This document shows positions 37,010 through 45,682 of a stretch of 64,000 bases of DNA, piece by piece (within the stretch, counting starts at the first letter, position 1; the number at the start of each line of letters is the position of its first letter). The notes beneath the pieces are model-generated. The model did no database searches, had not been told where the DNA came from, and saw nothing but the letters and a program-made list of their open reading frames with translations. Position numbers and translations under genes: made by a program. Origin of the DNA: an uncultured Muribaculaceae bacterium (GTDB taxonomy: Bacteria > Bacteroidota > Bacteroidia > Bacteroidales > Muribaculaceae); the NCBI GenBank assembly GCA_910585755.1, contig CAJUFH010000005.1, forward strand, positions 24,890 to 88,889, given 5' to 3'.

Positions 37010-37017
37010 TAGATTTG
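37010..37017 (+). promoter_or_regulatory. Probable -7 element for the coupled secreted-protein pair
   Basis: TAGATTTG matches TAnnTTTG. The expected -33 position holds TTT rather than TTG, so the match is partial. The predicted leader to the ATG at 37127 is about 100 nt. Confidence 0.45.
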
Positions 37018-37126
37018 TAGCGAAAACGGTCAAAGGTTGTTAAAAGGCTCCGCTCCCTGACCGTATATAAACCGATCAATCGTATCTGTCTCATCAGGAG
37101 CCTCCAATTGAATATTCATAATAATT

Positions 37127-37594
37127 ATGAAGAGAATCTACTCAGCTTTGGCGCTCTTCGCGGCCGCTGGATTATGCCTTTCGGCGCAATCCTACAAATC
37201 GGTGGCGGTGAACCTCGCGGATGGTAGCAAGACGGAAGTGAATCTGTCCGACGACCTGTCGGCCGCGTTCGACGACGAAAACCTGGTAATCACCGGTGGC
37301 GACCAGAACATTTCCGTGCTCCGTTCCTCGATAAAGTCGTTCACGTTCTCTGAAAAGGCATATTCGGGAATCGAACAGGTTGACGGCGGAGCGTCTGCTC
37401 CCGTCTTGGTTGGCGACAGCATGGTTTTCTCGGGCCTGCCCGACGGATCGGTCGTGGCGGTGTACACCGCCAACGGCGCCCTGGTGTCCCAGGCCGCCGT
37501 TAAAGGGGCTTATACGCTCGATCTCTCGACGCTTCCCGCGGGAACCGTCCTGGTGAATGTTAACGGAGTCGCTTACAAAATCGCAATAAAGTAA
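37127..37594 (+). CDS. Small secreted protein with sorting-type C-terminus
   Basis: A 155-residue protein with a signal peptide (1-20, ending LSAQ). The middle (SVAVNLADGSKTEVNLSDDL, DQNISVLRSSIKSFTFSE) has the same short beta pattern seen at the N-termini of other secreted Bacteroidales proteins. The last 70 residues (GDSMVFSGLPDGSVVAVYTA, LDLSTLPAGTVLVNVNGVAY) resemble the type A sorting tail. No enzyme motif is visible and I do not recognise a function. Its stop codon overlaps the start of the next gene by one base (TAATG), so the two proteins are translationally coupled and probably act together. Confidence 0.75.
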   Translation: MKRIYSALALFAAAGLCLSAQSYKSVAVNLADGSKTEVNLSDDLSAAFDDENLVITGGDQNISVLRSSIKSFTFSEKAYSGIEQVDGGASAPVLVGDSMVFSGLPDGSVVAVYTANGALVSQAAVKGAYTLDLSTLPAGTVLVNVNGVAYKIAIK

Positions 37595-40167
37595 TGAAGA
37601 AGCAACTTATGACAGCAGGCGCCGCGTGCGCCGCGACTCTCGCGATTTTCGCCGCGAGCGACCGCATCGACATATTCGACAAAGCCGGACAGTTCGTCTC
37701 CATAATGGTTGACGACATCGAGAACATAACCGTCGGGAAAGCAGCGGGGCAGGAAGGCTACAGCACCGTCAACGTATCGACCACTTACGGTGACAAGAGC
37801 CGCGAAATCGCGACAATGGGTGACGTGAAGTACACTCCCGTCGACTACGACAAGGCGAATGAAATCTCTGTTTCCCACGCTCCGAACGCAAAGGTTGTGC
37901 TTTACGACTGGCGCAACAATACCGACTACTTCGGGGAGGCACAGATTGACCCGACCAAGCCTGCCGACTGGCGCGGGTGTCCTCCCGACATGAATCCCCA
38001 CTTTCTGATCGAAACCGACAAGGGATTCGCTTCAGAGTTTGCCGTCAAGGGATTATACACAGGGAAAGTGTATACCGACAATCCCAACTTCATTTTCTGG
38101 AGTCTGGCGGAGACAAACCTTCTCGGTCTCGACTCGTATTCGTTCGACATGCCTTTCGAGCCGGTCGAAATCAGCGCGACCTCCGTCGAGCTTGAGACAT
38201 ACCTCGGAAAGGAGTTCCTCGGGACATATACAGGCTTCATAATGTCGACCGGGCAGAGCCGCATCGCCCACAAGATGCCGGCTACACTGGCCGCCGAGTT
38301 CAAATTCAACGGCACGTACGTCATGAAGAGTACCGACGAGCATAATTTTGATTTCCTCGACCTCTTCGACTGGAACGAGGAGAAGAATACCTTCGCCTAT
38401 GTGCCCTATTCCGGCCGTCCCGTCAATCCGATTGACCTTGAGGTCAAAACCGGCGTTACCGGGCGCTTCGTCGACGGCGGACTCCTTTTCGCGTCGTTCC
38501 ACGACCTGCTGGAGGACAAGCCTGAAAACACCGTGCGCTATTTCGCGGCGAAAGGCGAATACGAGTTCACCATCGCTTCCGCCGACGCTTACAACAACCG
38601 TGTCCTGATCCAGGCTATGCCTGTCGGAGAGGGCGCTCCGCGATATTTCTATTCCGAATATTCCGATACTCCCGTAGAGGTCGCCTTGGAATACAGCTTC
38701 GGTAGCAACATCGGCGCCGACTGCACGGCCTTCGCTTCCGCTAATGGCGAAAAGCTCTTCAAGTATGACTACAAGGGCCCCGGCAACGACCCCGTGTTTA
38801 CTTTCCGCGGCGCTGAATACGGCTCTTACACCGGCTCTGGCGACGCTCTGTCGCTTGACGGTTTCGGAGGCTGCACTCTTGGCGAAACTGCCGGTAAATA
38901 TACTGTCAGCGGTGGGCTCGCAAGCGTCACGATAGGTTCCGAGACGCGCCTGTTCGTGATTGACTTAGATGGACACACTTATACCGAAATGACCGCAGAC
39001 GTGTGGAACGGCCAGTCGCAGTACACCAAGGAAGACGCTGTCGGCGCCTTCGGTAGCGAGGAAGAGAGTGCCGCAAGTTACATGCGTATCGACTTCGACA
39101 AGAACTTTGCAGGGGCTGACGACCCTGGAACGGCAAGCGTGCGTTTCAATGTGGCCCGTCACGACGGTTTCGGCGGCGGTGTCAGCGAGATGGTGGCAAG
39201 CTCCGGCAAGTACATCTACAACGCCGCTTCCAAGACCATCGTCATTACCAACGTTTATATGGGCACGTCCGCGACTACCTCCGGCCGTCGCAACCTGGTG
39301 CTGAAAGTCTCCGACGACCTCCTTTCGATGTGGATTGACGATTCCACCGAAGATCGCGTCTACGGCACAGGCCGCAATGGTTCCTACCTCCTTACCGGCA
39401 CAGCCAACACCCTGACCGCCCCCGCTCCCGCCGTACAGCTCGCTCCGAAATACACTGCGACTCATAATGTACTGTATATGGGCAGTCCGTTTGGTTCCGC
39501 CGAGACTACCCTCACCGTCAACGCCGATAATACAGCGACGCTTGCGGTCATGATGGGAACGAACGAGCTTTGCAACCAGACGGTTTCCTACGAGGTAGCA
39601 GGTAACACTCTTACCCTCAAGAATGTTACAACCTACGTACTTGAGAGCTTCGTCCCTAAGGAGAGCAAGACCGACCTGTCGTTCACAGTCGGCGATGACG
39701 GCAAGCTCGCTACCTCCCAGATTCTTGGTTGCAGTGCCATGGGGGGTGTACTTGACATTGAGCTCTCTACGGCACCATTAATGCCAGATGCAACAGCTCC
39801 TGCTATCCAACTCGCCCCGCAGTACACCGGAACCCACAATGTCATATACAATGGGATGAGCATGGGCACGGTAGAGACGACACTGACCGTTCAAGCCGAC
39901 AACACGGCTACATTGTCCGTCTTGATGGGCACGAACGAGCTTTGCAACCAGACGGTTTCTTACGAGGTCGCTGGGAACACGCTTACCCTCAAAGAGGTGT
40001 CGACGTACACCTTGGAAAACTTCTTCCCGAAGGAGAGCAAGACCGACCTGTCGTTCACAATCGGTGATGACGGCAAGCTTGCTACCACACAGACTCTCGG
40101 TTGCAGCGCCATGGGCGGAGTGCTTGATGTAGAACTCTCTTCCGCGCCTCTTGCTCCCGCTGAATAA
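37594..40167 (+). CDS. Large secreted protein with two near-identical C-terminal repeats, function unknown
   Basis: An 857-residue protein, signal peptide about 1-21, starting inside the stop codon of the upstream gene (TAATG). The N-terminus repeats the motif style of its partner (DRIDIFDKAGQFVSIMVDDI, ENITVG). The middle (about 85-600) is beta-rich, aromatic and acidic, with no family I can name. Residues about 610-729 and 735-854 form a tandem duplication of about 118 residues each; both contain MGTNELCNQTVSYEVAGNTL and LGCSAMGGVLD. The high identity at DNA level suggests a recent duplication. There is no sorting-type tail, unlike its partner. A surface adhesin or binding protein is possible, but nothing in the sequence proves it. 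Confidence 0.75.
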   Translation: MKKQLMTAGAACAATLAIFAASDRIDIFDKAGQFVSIMVDDIENITVGKAAGQEGYSTVNVSTTYGDKSREIATMGDVKYTPVDYDKANEISVSHAPNAKVVLYDWRNNTDYFGEAQIDPTKPADWRGCPPDMNPHFLIETDKGFASEFAVKGLYTGKVYTDNPNFIFWSLAETNLLGLDSYSFDMPFEPVEISATSVELETYLGKEFLGTYTGFIMSTGQSRIAHKMPATLAAEFKFNGTYVMKSTDEHNFDFLDLFDWNEEKNTFAYVPYSGRPVNPIDLEVKTGVTGRFVDGGLLFASFHDLLEDKPENTVRYFAAKGEYEFTIASADAYNNRVLIQAMPVGEGAPRYFYSEYSDTPVEVALEYSFGSNIGADCTAFASANGEKLFKYDYKGPGNDPVFTFRGAEYGSYTGSGDALSLDGFGGCTLGETAGKYTVSGGLASVTIGSETRLFVIDLDGHTYTEMTADVWNGQSQYTKEDAVGAFGSEEESAASYMRIDFDKNFAGADDPGTASVRFNVARHDGFGGGVSEMVASSGKYIYNAASKTIVITNVYMGTSATTSGRRNLVLKVSDDLLSMWIDDSTEDRVYGTGRNGSYLLTGTANTLTAPAPAVQLAPKYTATHNVLYMGSPFGSAETTLTVNADNTATLAVMMGTNELCNQTVSYEVAGNTLTLKNVTTYVLESFVPKESKTDLSFTVGDDGKLATSQILGCSAMGGVLDIELSTAPLMPDATAPAIQLAPQYTGTHNVIYNGMSMGTVETTLTVQADNTATLSVLMGTNELCNQTVSYEVAGNTLTLKEVSTYTLENFFPKESKTDLSFTIGDDGKLATTQTLGCSAMGGVLDVELSSAPLAPAE
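39424..40160 (+). repeat. Tandem duplication inside the 857-residue secreted protein
   Basis: Two copies, about 39424-39780 and 39799-40155, encode units of about 118 residues that differ at a minority of positions. Long identical DNA tracts (for example around 39558-39605 and 39930-39977) indicate recent origin or gene conversion. Confidence 0.85.
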
Positions 40168-40193
40168 CCAGTAATAACACCATCTTACATAAC

Positions 40194-40232
40194 GCGGCCC
40201 CGCTCGAAGCGCAAGCTCGAGGACGGGGCCGC
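40194..40232 (+). terminator. Terminator after the coupled secreted-protein pair
   Basis: GCGGCCCCG pairs with CGGGGCCGC, with an inner CTCGA...TCGAG stem, followed by CTGTTTATT. The T-tract is weak, but the position between convergent genes supports termination. Confidence 0.65.
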
Positions 40233-40340
40233 CTGTTTATTAAGATCGGTTTCTCATGAATGGTTGTTGCCGCAGCGGAGAAATTTGCTAAGTGCCATAT
40301 CCTCAACGTCGGTTGCGATATTTGTGCGCAGAATGTTAAT

Positions 40341-41765
40341 TTACAGTACTTTCCACTTCCCACTCCTTGCGGAGCCAACTCGAATTAGTTTGCCTGATTT
40401 TTTCAATTTTGATATAACCCTGTCTATGCTGCTCTTCGATTGATTAGTCGCGTTGGCAATCTCTGCAATCGACATATAAGTATTAACGCCAATCAACGTC
40501 AAAACCTGCTCAGCAATTGACTTTTCAGCATCATCAATGTCATTTGACGTTGATTGACGTTGATTGACGTTAATCGGAAGGTCAAATCTAACTTCTGACT
40601 TTGTTATATCGCTCTCTATGGTTACGGCACAATCTGTCAGTTTTTTCCAGTTCAGAATCTTGTCAATACCGTATCCTCCGTTTTCAGATAGTTTCGCAAG
40701 TTTGAAGAAACGGAGAATATTCGGATTACGAGGTTGCGATACAATCGTCTGACCTAATATTTTCAGATTTACCGGGAAACTGCCGGGATTCTGTAATTGA
40801 ATACTTGTGTCGAATACCCTTACAGTGGAGTGTATCTCACTGAAATAGTCAGCGTGAGCCAACATATTTACAAGAGCTTCTCTGAGACAGTACAGCCGGG
40901 TATTGTCATCCGGCGCTATCCCATCCGGGCGCGGTGAATATGGATTGTCAATTCTTGTTCTGAGCCTGTGGAGAATTACCTTATAATACTCCCAGATATT
41001 TTCCTGTTCCTGTATGCGAAATGTATATCTTGTGCTTGCGTCTTGTACCGAAGTGCCTGGAATCTCCATATAATCAATGAGGAAATCAGGATTATAGCGG
41101 AGTATCGCATCTATATTTCCAAACATCAGCAACCCTCCAACGGAAAGCAGACCGTTCGACATTATGCCTGTCTTGACTGCGAACTCGGTGTCAGACAGAG
41201 TGTTATAGGATAAATCCGGATTAAATACCCTAAGAAAGTTACGGTAATCTTGAAACGACCCTTGGTTTATGTCGTCATAACACGACCCAAATACCGCTTC
41301 GTTTGACTTCTTGCCAAATGCCTGATCACGTTGCATCGCGCGTATTTCGTATTCCGTGGCTCGCTGGTCGCCACTGCCAATGCGGATGTAGGTATTTGAT
41401 GGAACGCTAATGTAGACAGGTTTATATTCCGACATTGGTATATAGAAAGCTAACACAGCTTTCCCGCCAATATCGAATTTTGCCGTATGAACAGAGATGC
41501 GTTGATTGAACTTGCTGTTCGACCGAAGAACTGTTACAAAATCCTGTTCTACCTTTTCGGCATTTTCTACGCCTTGTATTTCATAAGTGGATTTTCCTCT
41601 AACCCTCCGTTCTTTTACGCCGAATACAATCCATCCGCCAAAAGAATTGGAGAACGCACTGACCGTTTCCCATGCGGTTTTGGGAACTTCATTCTTGGCT
41701 TCCTTAATCTCGAAGTCATTCCATTCGACACCATTTAACCGATTTAGCAGTTCTTCCTTTGTCAT
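40341..41765 (-). CDS. AlbA_2/Schlafen-type DNA-binding regulator with HATPase_c_4 domain
   Basis: A 474-residue protein. Residues about 15-130 match the AlbA_2 domain (EWNDFEIKEAKNEVPKTAWE, VSAFSNSFGGWIVFGVKE), about 270-390 the HATPase_c_4-type fold (CLREALVNMLAHADYFSE, LQNPGSFPV, NGGYGIDKILNW), and the C-terminus a winged helix (MSIAEIANATNQSKSSIDRV). This architecture is common in bacterial putative transcriptional regulators of unknown targets and is sometimes carried on mobile or defence-rich segments. The gene is visibly more AT-rich than its neighbours and uses different codons, which suggests recent acquisition. An in-frame repeat of ATTGACGTTG (about 40550-40575) lies near the domain junction. 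The molecular role is not known. Confidence 0.85.
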   Translation of the reverse strand: MTKEELLNRLNGVEWNDFEIKEAKNEVPKTAWETVSAFSNSFGGWIVFGVKERRVRGKSTYEIQGVENAEKVEQDFVTVLRSNSKFNQRISVHTAKFDIGGKAVLAFYIPMSEYKPVYISVPSNTYIRIGSGDQRATEYEIRAMQRDQAFGKKSNEAVFGSCYDDINQGSFQDYRNFLRVFNPDLSYNTLSDTEFAVKTGIMSNGLLSVGGLLMFGNIDAILRYNPDFLIDYMEIPGTSVQDASTRYTFRIQEQENIWEYYKVILHRLRTRIDNPYSPRPDGIAPDDNTRLYCLREALVNMLAHADYFSEIHSTVRVFDTSIQLQNPGSFPVNLKILGQTIVSQPRNPNILRFFKLAKLSENGGYGIDKILNWKKLTDCAVTIESDITKSEVRFDLPINVNQRQSTSNDIDDAEKSIAEQVLTLIGVNTYMSIAEIANATNQSKSSIDRVISKLKKSGKLIRVGSARSGKWKVL

Positions 41766-41965
41766 CTTATTATTCCTTTCTAAGCAAAATTACGTTTTTT
41801 TCTGATAGATATGGCGCTGATTTCGGAAATATTAGCTAATTCCCCACTTGCAATCCTTTTGTTTATATGGCGTTGCATATTAGAGGCATAAGGCTTATCT
41901 TGTAATTGGAAACTTGGAAGATTTCCAGCTTGATGGAATGGGTGGTATAGCGGTTCTCACGCAGG

Positions 41966-42268
41966 TCAGTCGCGGCAGCGGCGGGGATTGGCGGGGAACC
42001 AGCCCTTGCGGACGCGCTCGCGCTGCTCTGCGACCTCCTTGATGCTCCAGAAGGAGGAAAAGGCAACTACGGCGAGGATGCAGGAGAGGAATCCTTCTGT
42101 CAGCAGGGCCGCTGCGGAGGCGGCGATTCCGAGAAGGGCGAAGGCCCATTTAACTTTCTGCCCGAAATAGTATTCCCCCTTGATTACGAGCGGGTGAAAC
42201 ACTCCGATTATTATAAAGGTGCAGGCGCCGAGCGCCAGCCCCTCCCAGTTAAGTTCTGTCAGATTCAT
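41966..42268 (-). CDS. DUF4491 family small membrane protein
   Basis: A 100-residue protein. I prefer the ATG at 42268 (MNLTELNWEGLALGACTF) over one 24 bp upstream, because DUF4491 proteins start this way. It has three hydrophobic segments (about 10-24, 37-57 and 60-75). The family motif FHPLVIKGEYYFGQKV and the C-terminal signature SSFWSIKEVAEQRERVRKGW then FPANP are nearly canonical. The function of DUF4491 is unknown; it is widespread in gut Bacteroidales and Firmicutes. It diverges from the DUF349 gene, with a -7-like TAACTTTG on the minus strand at 42297-42290. Confidence 0.88.
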   Translation of the reverse strand: MNLTELNWEGLALGACTFIIIGVFHPLVIKGEYYFGQKVKWAFALLGIAASAAALLTEGFLSCILAVVAFSSFWSIKEVAEQRERVRKGWFPANPRRCRD

Positions 42269-42289
42269 TCGTTTAGCGTGTTTATCCGG

Positions 42290-42297
42290 CAAAGTTA
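42290..42297 (-). promoter_or_regulatory. -7 element for the DUF4491 gene
   Basis: TAACTTTG on the minus strand matches TAnnTTTG. No TTG stands at the expected -33 spacing, so this is a partial match. Confidence 0.45.
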
Positions 42298-42347
42298 GCG
42301 ATTCCGGGCGTTTTTTCGGGCAGACGCGGTGGTTTTGGCGCGTTTTT

Positions 42348-42379
42348 TTGGCGTATGTGAAATATTGTTGCTATATTTG
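42348..42379 (+). promoter_or_regulatory. Bacteroidetes-type promoter for the DUF349 gene
   Basis: TTG (42348-42350), 21 bp, TATATTTG (42372-42379). The predicted leader to the ATG at 42450 is about 65 nt. Confidence 0.7.
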
Positions 42380-42449
42380 GCGGTGTTTTTGCGCCCGCGC
42401 CCACGGGGTTGCGGGCTTTGTGCCCAACTCTAACTTATTATTCCCTTTT

Positions 42450-44396
42450 ATGGAAATCTCTCAGCAGGGCCTCGCTCCCGAAGCAAAGGAGGAAGCCTTA
42501 AAGACCCCCGAGGTCGCTACCGAGACTGTCGAAGCGACCGAAACCTCTGCGAATACCAATGAAGCTACACCGGCCGACGGCCCTGACGGCGACGCTCCCC
42601 TGGAGGTAGAAGCCGAAATGGCCGAAGCGCTTGACGCCGCCGACGACGGATGCCCCGCCGACGAGGCAAAGGAGGCTGAAAAGAGCCGTCCTGAACTCCG
42701 CACCAAGGAGGAGGTGCTCGCCGCCCTCAAGGAACTTGCCGCGCTTGAGGCCGCCAGTATCGGCCGCGACGAGGTAGCGTATCTCAAACAGCGATTCTAC
42801 GCCCTCCACAACGCCGAAGCCGAGGCGCAGCGCGACGCGTTTGTTGCCGAAGGGGGCGCTGTCGAGGAGTTCAAGCCCGCTCTCGACCCCGCAGAAGAGG
42901 AGTTCAAGTCCCTGCTCACCGCCGTAAAGGAGAAAAAGGCAGCCCTGCTGGCCGCCGAGGAGGCCGCGAAGGCTGAGAACCTCGCCCGCAAGCAGGCTCT
43001 AATCGCCGAGCTGAAACAGCTCTCGGAGGATGCCGACAACGCCAACCGGGCTTTCCCTCGCGTCAAGGAAATCCAGGCCGAGTTCAAGGAAATCGGCGAG
43101 GTGCCTGCGACGGAGGCCACTGACCTCTGGAAGGAGTTCCAGGGCACCGTAGAGCAGTTCTACGACCAGCTCAAAATCAACAAGGACCTCCGCGACTACG
43201 ATTTCCGCAAGAATCTCGAGCTGAAAACCCTCCTTTGCGAGGAGGCCGAGAAGCTCGACCAGGAGGATGACATCGTGCTCGCCTTCAAGCGCCTGCAGAA
43301 TTTCCACGACGAATGGCGCCAGACCGGTCCCGTAGCCAAGGAGGTCCGCGACGAAATCTGGAACCGTTTCAAGGAAGCGTCGTCCGTAATCCGTAAGAAA
43401 TACCAGGCCTTCTTCGAGGAGCGCAAGGCCCGCGAGGAGGCCAACGAGAAAGCCAAGACCGAGATTTGCGAGCGCGTCGAGGCTCTCGACTTCGACAATA
43501 TCAAGTCGTTCGCCGGATGGGACGAGATGACCAACGTAATCCTCCAGGCCCAGAAGGACTGGAAGGCGCTCGGCTACGCTTCCCGCAAGGCCAACAACGC
43601 GCTCTTCGCCCGTTTCCGCACCGTCTGCGACAAGTTCTTCACCCTCAAGGCCGAGCGCTACCGCGCTATGAAGGATGAGCTTCAGGCTAATCTCGCCAAG
43701 AAGACGGCCCTCTGCGAAAAGGCCGAGGCTCTTTGCGAGTCGACCGAATGGCGCAAGACCGCCGACCAGCTCGTCGCCCTGCAGAAGGAATGGAAGACAA
43801 TCGGCACCGTTCCCCGCAAGCACTCCGACGCCGTATGGCAGCGTTTCCAGAAAGCCTGCGACTCCTTCTTCGAGAACCGCAAGAAGAACCTCAGCGAGTC
43901 GCGTTCCGCCGAGGAGGCGAATCTCGCCGAGAAGCGCCAGGTAATCGCCGACCTCAAGGCTATCCCCGCCGACATGCCCCGCAACGAGGCTATGCCGAAG
44001 GTAAAGGAGCTCCAGGCGAAGTGGAACAGCATCGGCCACGTGCCCTTCCGCGAGAAAGACAAGGTCTACGAGGAGTACCGCGCCGTCTGCGACGCGTTCT
44101 ACAACCGCGAGGGTGACCGCGGCGACCGCGGCATGTCGCGCTTCGAGGACGTCATCAAGGAGATGGGTTCCGACCAGCAGAAGCTCTACCGCGAGCGCGA
44201 ACGCATCCAGCGCGCGTGCGAAATCAAGCGCAACGAGCTGAAGACTTACGAGAACAACCTCGGCTTCCTCTCTTCCAAGAGCAAGGCCGGCGATTCGATG
44301 GTGCGCGAGATGGAGCGTCGTATCCAGCGCATCAAGGACGACCTGGCTGCCACCGAGGCGAAAATCAAACTTATCGACGCGAAGCTCAAGGCCTGA
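42450..44396 (+). CDS. DUF349 repeat protein (coiled-coil, RNA/ribosome-associated family)
   Basis: A 648-residue cytoplasmic protein starting at the ATG 42450; the longer frame crosses the promoter. The first 90 residues are acidic and low-complexity (EATETSANTNEATPADG). The rest consists of several DUF349 repeats of about 75 residues, each helical and charged with a Trp-containing core: TDLWKEFQGTVEQFYDQL, EIWNRFKEASSVIRKKYQAF, ALFARFRTVCDKFFTLKAE, AVWQRFQKACDSFFENRKKN and VYEEYRAVCDAFYNREGD. A final coiled coil follows (about 575-648). DUF349 proteins are conserved in Bacteroidetes, and some members are linked to ribosome or RNA functions, but the role of this one is not established. It is followed 11 bp later by a small conserved gene. 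Confidence 0.88.
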   Translation: MEISQQGLAPEAKEEALKTPEVATETVEATETSANTNEATPADGPDGDAPLEVEAEMAEALDAADDGCPADEAKEAEKSRPELRTKEEVLAALKELAALEAASIGRDEVAYLKQRFYALHNAEAEAQRDAFVAEGGAVEEFKPALDPAEEEFKSLLTAVKEKKAALLAAEEAAKAENLARKQALIAELKQLSEDADNANRAFPRVKEIQAEFKEIGEVPATEATDLWKEFQGTVEQFYDQLKINKDLRDYDFRKNLELKTLLCEEAEKLDQEDDIVLAFKRLQNFHDEWRQTGPVAKEVRDEIWNRFKEASSVIRKKYQAFFEERKAREEANEKAKTEICERVEALDFDNIKSFAGWDEMTNVILQAQKDWKALGYASRKANNALFARFRTVCDKFFTLKAERYRAMKDELQANLAKKTALCEKAEALCESTEWRKTADQLVALQKEWKTIGTVPRKHSDAVWQRFQKACDSFFENRKKNLSESRSAEEANLAEKRQVIADLKAIPADMPRNEAMPKVKELQAKWNSIGHVPFREKDKVYEEYRAVCDAFYNREGDRGDRGMSRFEDVIKEMGSDQQKLYRERERIQRACEIKRNELKTYENNLGFLSSKSKAGDSMVREMERRIQRIKDDLAATEAKIKLIDAKLKA

Positions 44397-44407
44397 ACAG
44401 TTTGCTT

Positions 44408-44788
44408 ATGACAGAAGAAGAACTCATACGTCTCGACGGCGATACCGACGGGCTGGCGGCTTACGAGCATATCGCCAACCATGTTAGCTCTATCGATGAC
44501 GCGGACCTCGACCTGGTTATCGACAAAATAGAGAAGGTAGACCTGAACGGCCAGTTCGCCGTCAGCGCCGCCCGCTATCTTTTCGCGACCGATCCCGAAC
44601 GCTTCTCCGGGGCTGTAAACCGTCTGATTGCCATAGGGATTGAGAAGGACCGCGACCGGGCTTACATCGGCTCCCTGTTGCAGAGCGTCTACGGGGCGGA
44701 CTATGCCGACCGCGTAGCCGAGCTTTCGGCTTCCGACGACAATTTCCGCCGCATATACAAGCGTCTGTTCAACCAGTCGCCTCTTTAA
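44408..44788 (+). CDS. Conserved hypothetical protein, 126 residues
   Basis: A small acidic, helix-rich cytoplasmic protein starting at the ATG 44408 (MTEEELIRLDGDTDGLAAYE), 11 bp after the DUF349 gene. No signal peptide, membrane segment or catalytic motif is visible. The sequence is compatible with a short helical-repeat (HEAT-like) domain (QFAVSAARYLFATDPERFSG), but I do not recognise the family. Codon use is the same as in neighbours and the spacing argues for an operon with DUF349 and the cyclophilin gene that starts 15 bp downstream. Confidence 0.75.
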   Translation: MTEEELIRLDGDTDGLAAYEHIANHVSSIDDADLDLVIDKIEKVDLNGQFAVSAARYLFATDPERFSGAVNRLIAIGIEKDRDRAYIGSLLQSVYGADYADRVAELSASDDNFRRIYKRLFNQSPL

Positions 44789-44803
44789 CCGCCCTCCGAG
44801 AAT

Positions 44804-45682
44804 ATGAAGAAATCATTAATGTGGGCTGTTGTCGCGGTGTGCGTCCTCGCGGCCGGTGCCGCGGCGCTCGCGACAGCCAAAAAGAAATCCGCAATGACCG
44901 ACAAACCTACCGCCGCCCAGACCGCGGCTTCCGGCGACGCCCTCGTCGACATAAAGACCACCGCCGGAGATATTAAAGTGCGCCTTTTCGGCGACACTCC
45001 CAAGCACCGCGACAACTTCCTTAAACTCGTCAAGGAAGGATTTTACGACGGAGTGCTGTTCCACCGCGTCATAAACGAGTTCATGGTGCAGACCGGCGAC
45101 CCGGAATCGAAGAACGCCCCGGCCGGCAAGATGCTCGGCACCGGGGGCCCCGGTTACAATATCGATGCCGAAATCGTCTATCCGCGCCACTTCCATAAGT
45201 ACGGGGCGCTCGCCGCGGCCCGCCAGGGTGACCAGGTAAACCCGGAGCGTCGCTCTTCCGGCTCGCAGTTCTATATCGTTACCGGCAAGACCTACAACGA
45301 TTCCACCCTCGCGCAGATGGAGCAGCGCGCCCAGCAGATGCAGGTCAAGGAGATTTTCGACCGCCTCGCGTCGGAGCGCCGCGACTCCATAATGGCCATG
45401 CGCCGCAACCGCGATATGATGGGGCTCCAGGCTCTCCAGGACGAGCTGGTGAAAATGGCTCAGACTGAGGCCCAGGCCCATCCCGCGCTTCTCACAGCCG
45501 AGCAGCGCGAGGCTTACAAGACGGTCGGCGGCACGCCACACCTCGACGGCCAGTATACCGTCTTCGGCGAGGTTGTCGAAGGTCTTGATGTCGTAAAGAA
45601 AATCGAGAATGTCCCGACAGGGCCTTATGACCGCCCGACGGAGGATGTGCGCATAGTCTCAATGAAGGTTGTCAAGGAGTGA
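44804..45682 (+). CDS. Cyclophilin-type peptidyl-prolyl cis-trans isomerase, membrane-anchored or periplasmic
   Basis: A 292-residue protein with an N-terminal hydrophobic segment (MKKSLMWAVVAVCVLAAGAA) acting as signal or anchor. Cyclophilin motifs are clear: LVDIKTTAGDIKVRLFGDTP, FYDGVLFHRVINEFMVQTGD, SSGSQFYIVTG and a C-terminal QYTVFGEVVEGLDVVKKIEN. An insertion of about 75 residues between FYIVTG and the last strands (QMEQRAQQMQVKEIFDRLAS onward) is typical of the Bacteroidetes subgroup. It should assist protein folding in the envelope. Its stop codon overlaps the GTG start of the next gene by four bases (GTGA), so the two are translationally coupled. Confidence 0.93.
   Translation: MKKSLMWAVVAVCVLAAGAAALATAKKKSAMTDKPTAAQTAASGDALVDIKTTAGDIKVRLFGDTPKHRDNFLKLVKEGFYDGVLFHRVINEFMVQTGDPESKNAPAGKMLGTGGPGYNIDAEIVYPRHFHKYGALAAARQGDQVNPERRSSGSQFYIVTGKTYNDSTLAQMEQRAQQMQVKEIFDRLASERRDSIMAMRRNRDMMGLQALQDELVKMAQTEAQAHPALLTAEQREAYKTVGGTPHLDGQYTVFGEVVEGLDVVKKIENVPTGPYDRPTEDVRIVSMKVVKE

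Noticed and set aside
42999..44039. 346-codon minus-strand frame opposite the DUF349 gene
   Set aside because: Leu/Gly/Glu-rich shadow of repeated charged codons; the DUF349 repeats on the plus strand explain the DNA.
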